A program made the position numbers and the translations under genes. From CAWCUU01 sp963798855 (GTDB lineage Bacteria; Gemmatimonadota; Gemmatimonadetes; Longimicrobiales; RSA9), in contig CAWCUU010000002.1 in assembly GCA_963798855.1 (NCBI GenBank), positions 186,001 to 250,000 of the forward strand: DNA of 64,000 nt, given 5' to 3'. Of this stretch, positions 63,977-64,000 are shown in pieces. The notes under the pieces were generated by a model, which saw only the letters and a list, made by a program, of their open reading frames with translations, had not been told where the DNA came from and ran no database searches. Numbering within the stretch: position 1 is the first letter of the stretch; each line of letters starts with the position of its first letter.

Positions 63977-64000
63977 TCTACCTGGACACCTCGGTGGCGC
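63973..64000 (+). CDS. vapC: VapC toxin, PIN domain, cut by window end
   Basis: GTG start overlapping the antitoxin stop by four bases. Visible residues VIYLDTSVA carry the first PIN Asp (LDTS). The rest lies beyond the window. Confidence 0.85.

Overview
The window is about 70% GC and densely coded. Its gene types are those of a soil or sediment Gemmatimonadota-like (or Acidobacteriota-like) bacterium: a Sigma70_ECF factor followed by a serine/threonine kinase with TPRs, ADOP-type ABC permeases, membrane-anchored BTAD/TPR regulators, choice-of-anchor B and YVTN propeller proteins, M20 peptidases, many small lipoproteins and several VapBC modules. The taxon is inferred from gene content only; there is no rRNA or marker gene. 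One tRNA (Pro-GGG) is present. I found no CRISPR array, phage, transposase or replication origin.

Layout: 1-8.1 kb, end of a YVTN propeller protein, ECF sigma, Ser/Thr kinase, OmpA-family protein, LolA-like periplasmic protein. 8.1-13.8 kb (minus strand), QueA-like protein with an SDR, a NarL-type two-component pair, a REP-like inverted repeat and a D-aminoacylase-like amidohydrolase. 13.9-16.9 kb, VapBC, PaaI thioesterase, flavin monooxygenase. 17-25.7 kb, overlapping LuxR and BTAD regulators with TPRs, propeller lipoprotein, AraC regulator, barrel-like protein with a lipoprotein hydrolase, LLM oxidoreductase. 25.7-28.7 kb, a metalloid-resistance-like locus: MFS transporter, ArsR-rhodanese fusion and a divergent methyltransferase whose frame contains an in-frame TGA at a Cys-like position (candidate selenoprotein). 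28.7-33 kb, VKOR-DsbA fusion, SnoaL-like protein, DoxX, tRNA-Pro, VapBC, decayed gene, XRE regulator with a membrane protein. 33-43 kb, two paralogous BTAD/FlgO-like/TPR regulators around orphan lipoproteins and a Uma2 protein. 43-50 kb, PadR with a multispan protein, choice-of-anchor B protein, a MacB/peroxiredoxin chimera, an AbiEi-DUF559 protein. 50-64 kb, two M20 peptidases, two ADOP permeases, DUF2188, second OmpA paralog, a 46-aa membrane protein, ECF sigma with YciI, TetR with DUF1761, and a VapBC cut by the window end.

At least eleven genes-worth of single-base frameshifts occur (amidohydrolase, monooxygenase, DoxX, both large BTAD regulators, PadR and its partner, OmpA paralog, ADOP permease, DUF6596 sigma). 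Nearly all read as one extra base, often in a short C or A run. That looks more like insertion-type sequencing error than biological decay, so these are annotated as whole genes with a frameshift. The in-frame TGA of the methyltransferase is a different kind of change and keeps the frame, which makes selenocysteine the most interesting reading in the window.
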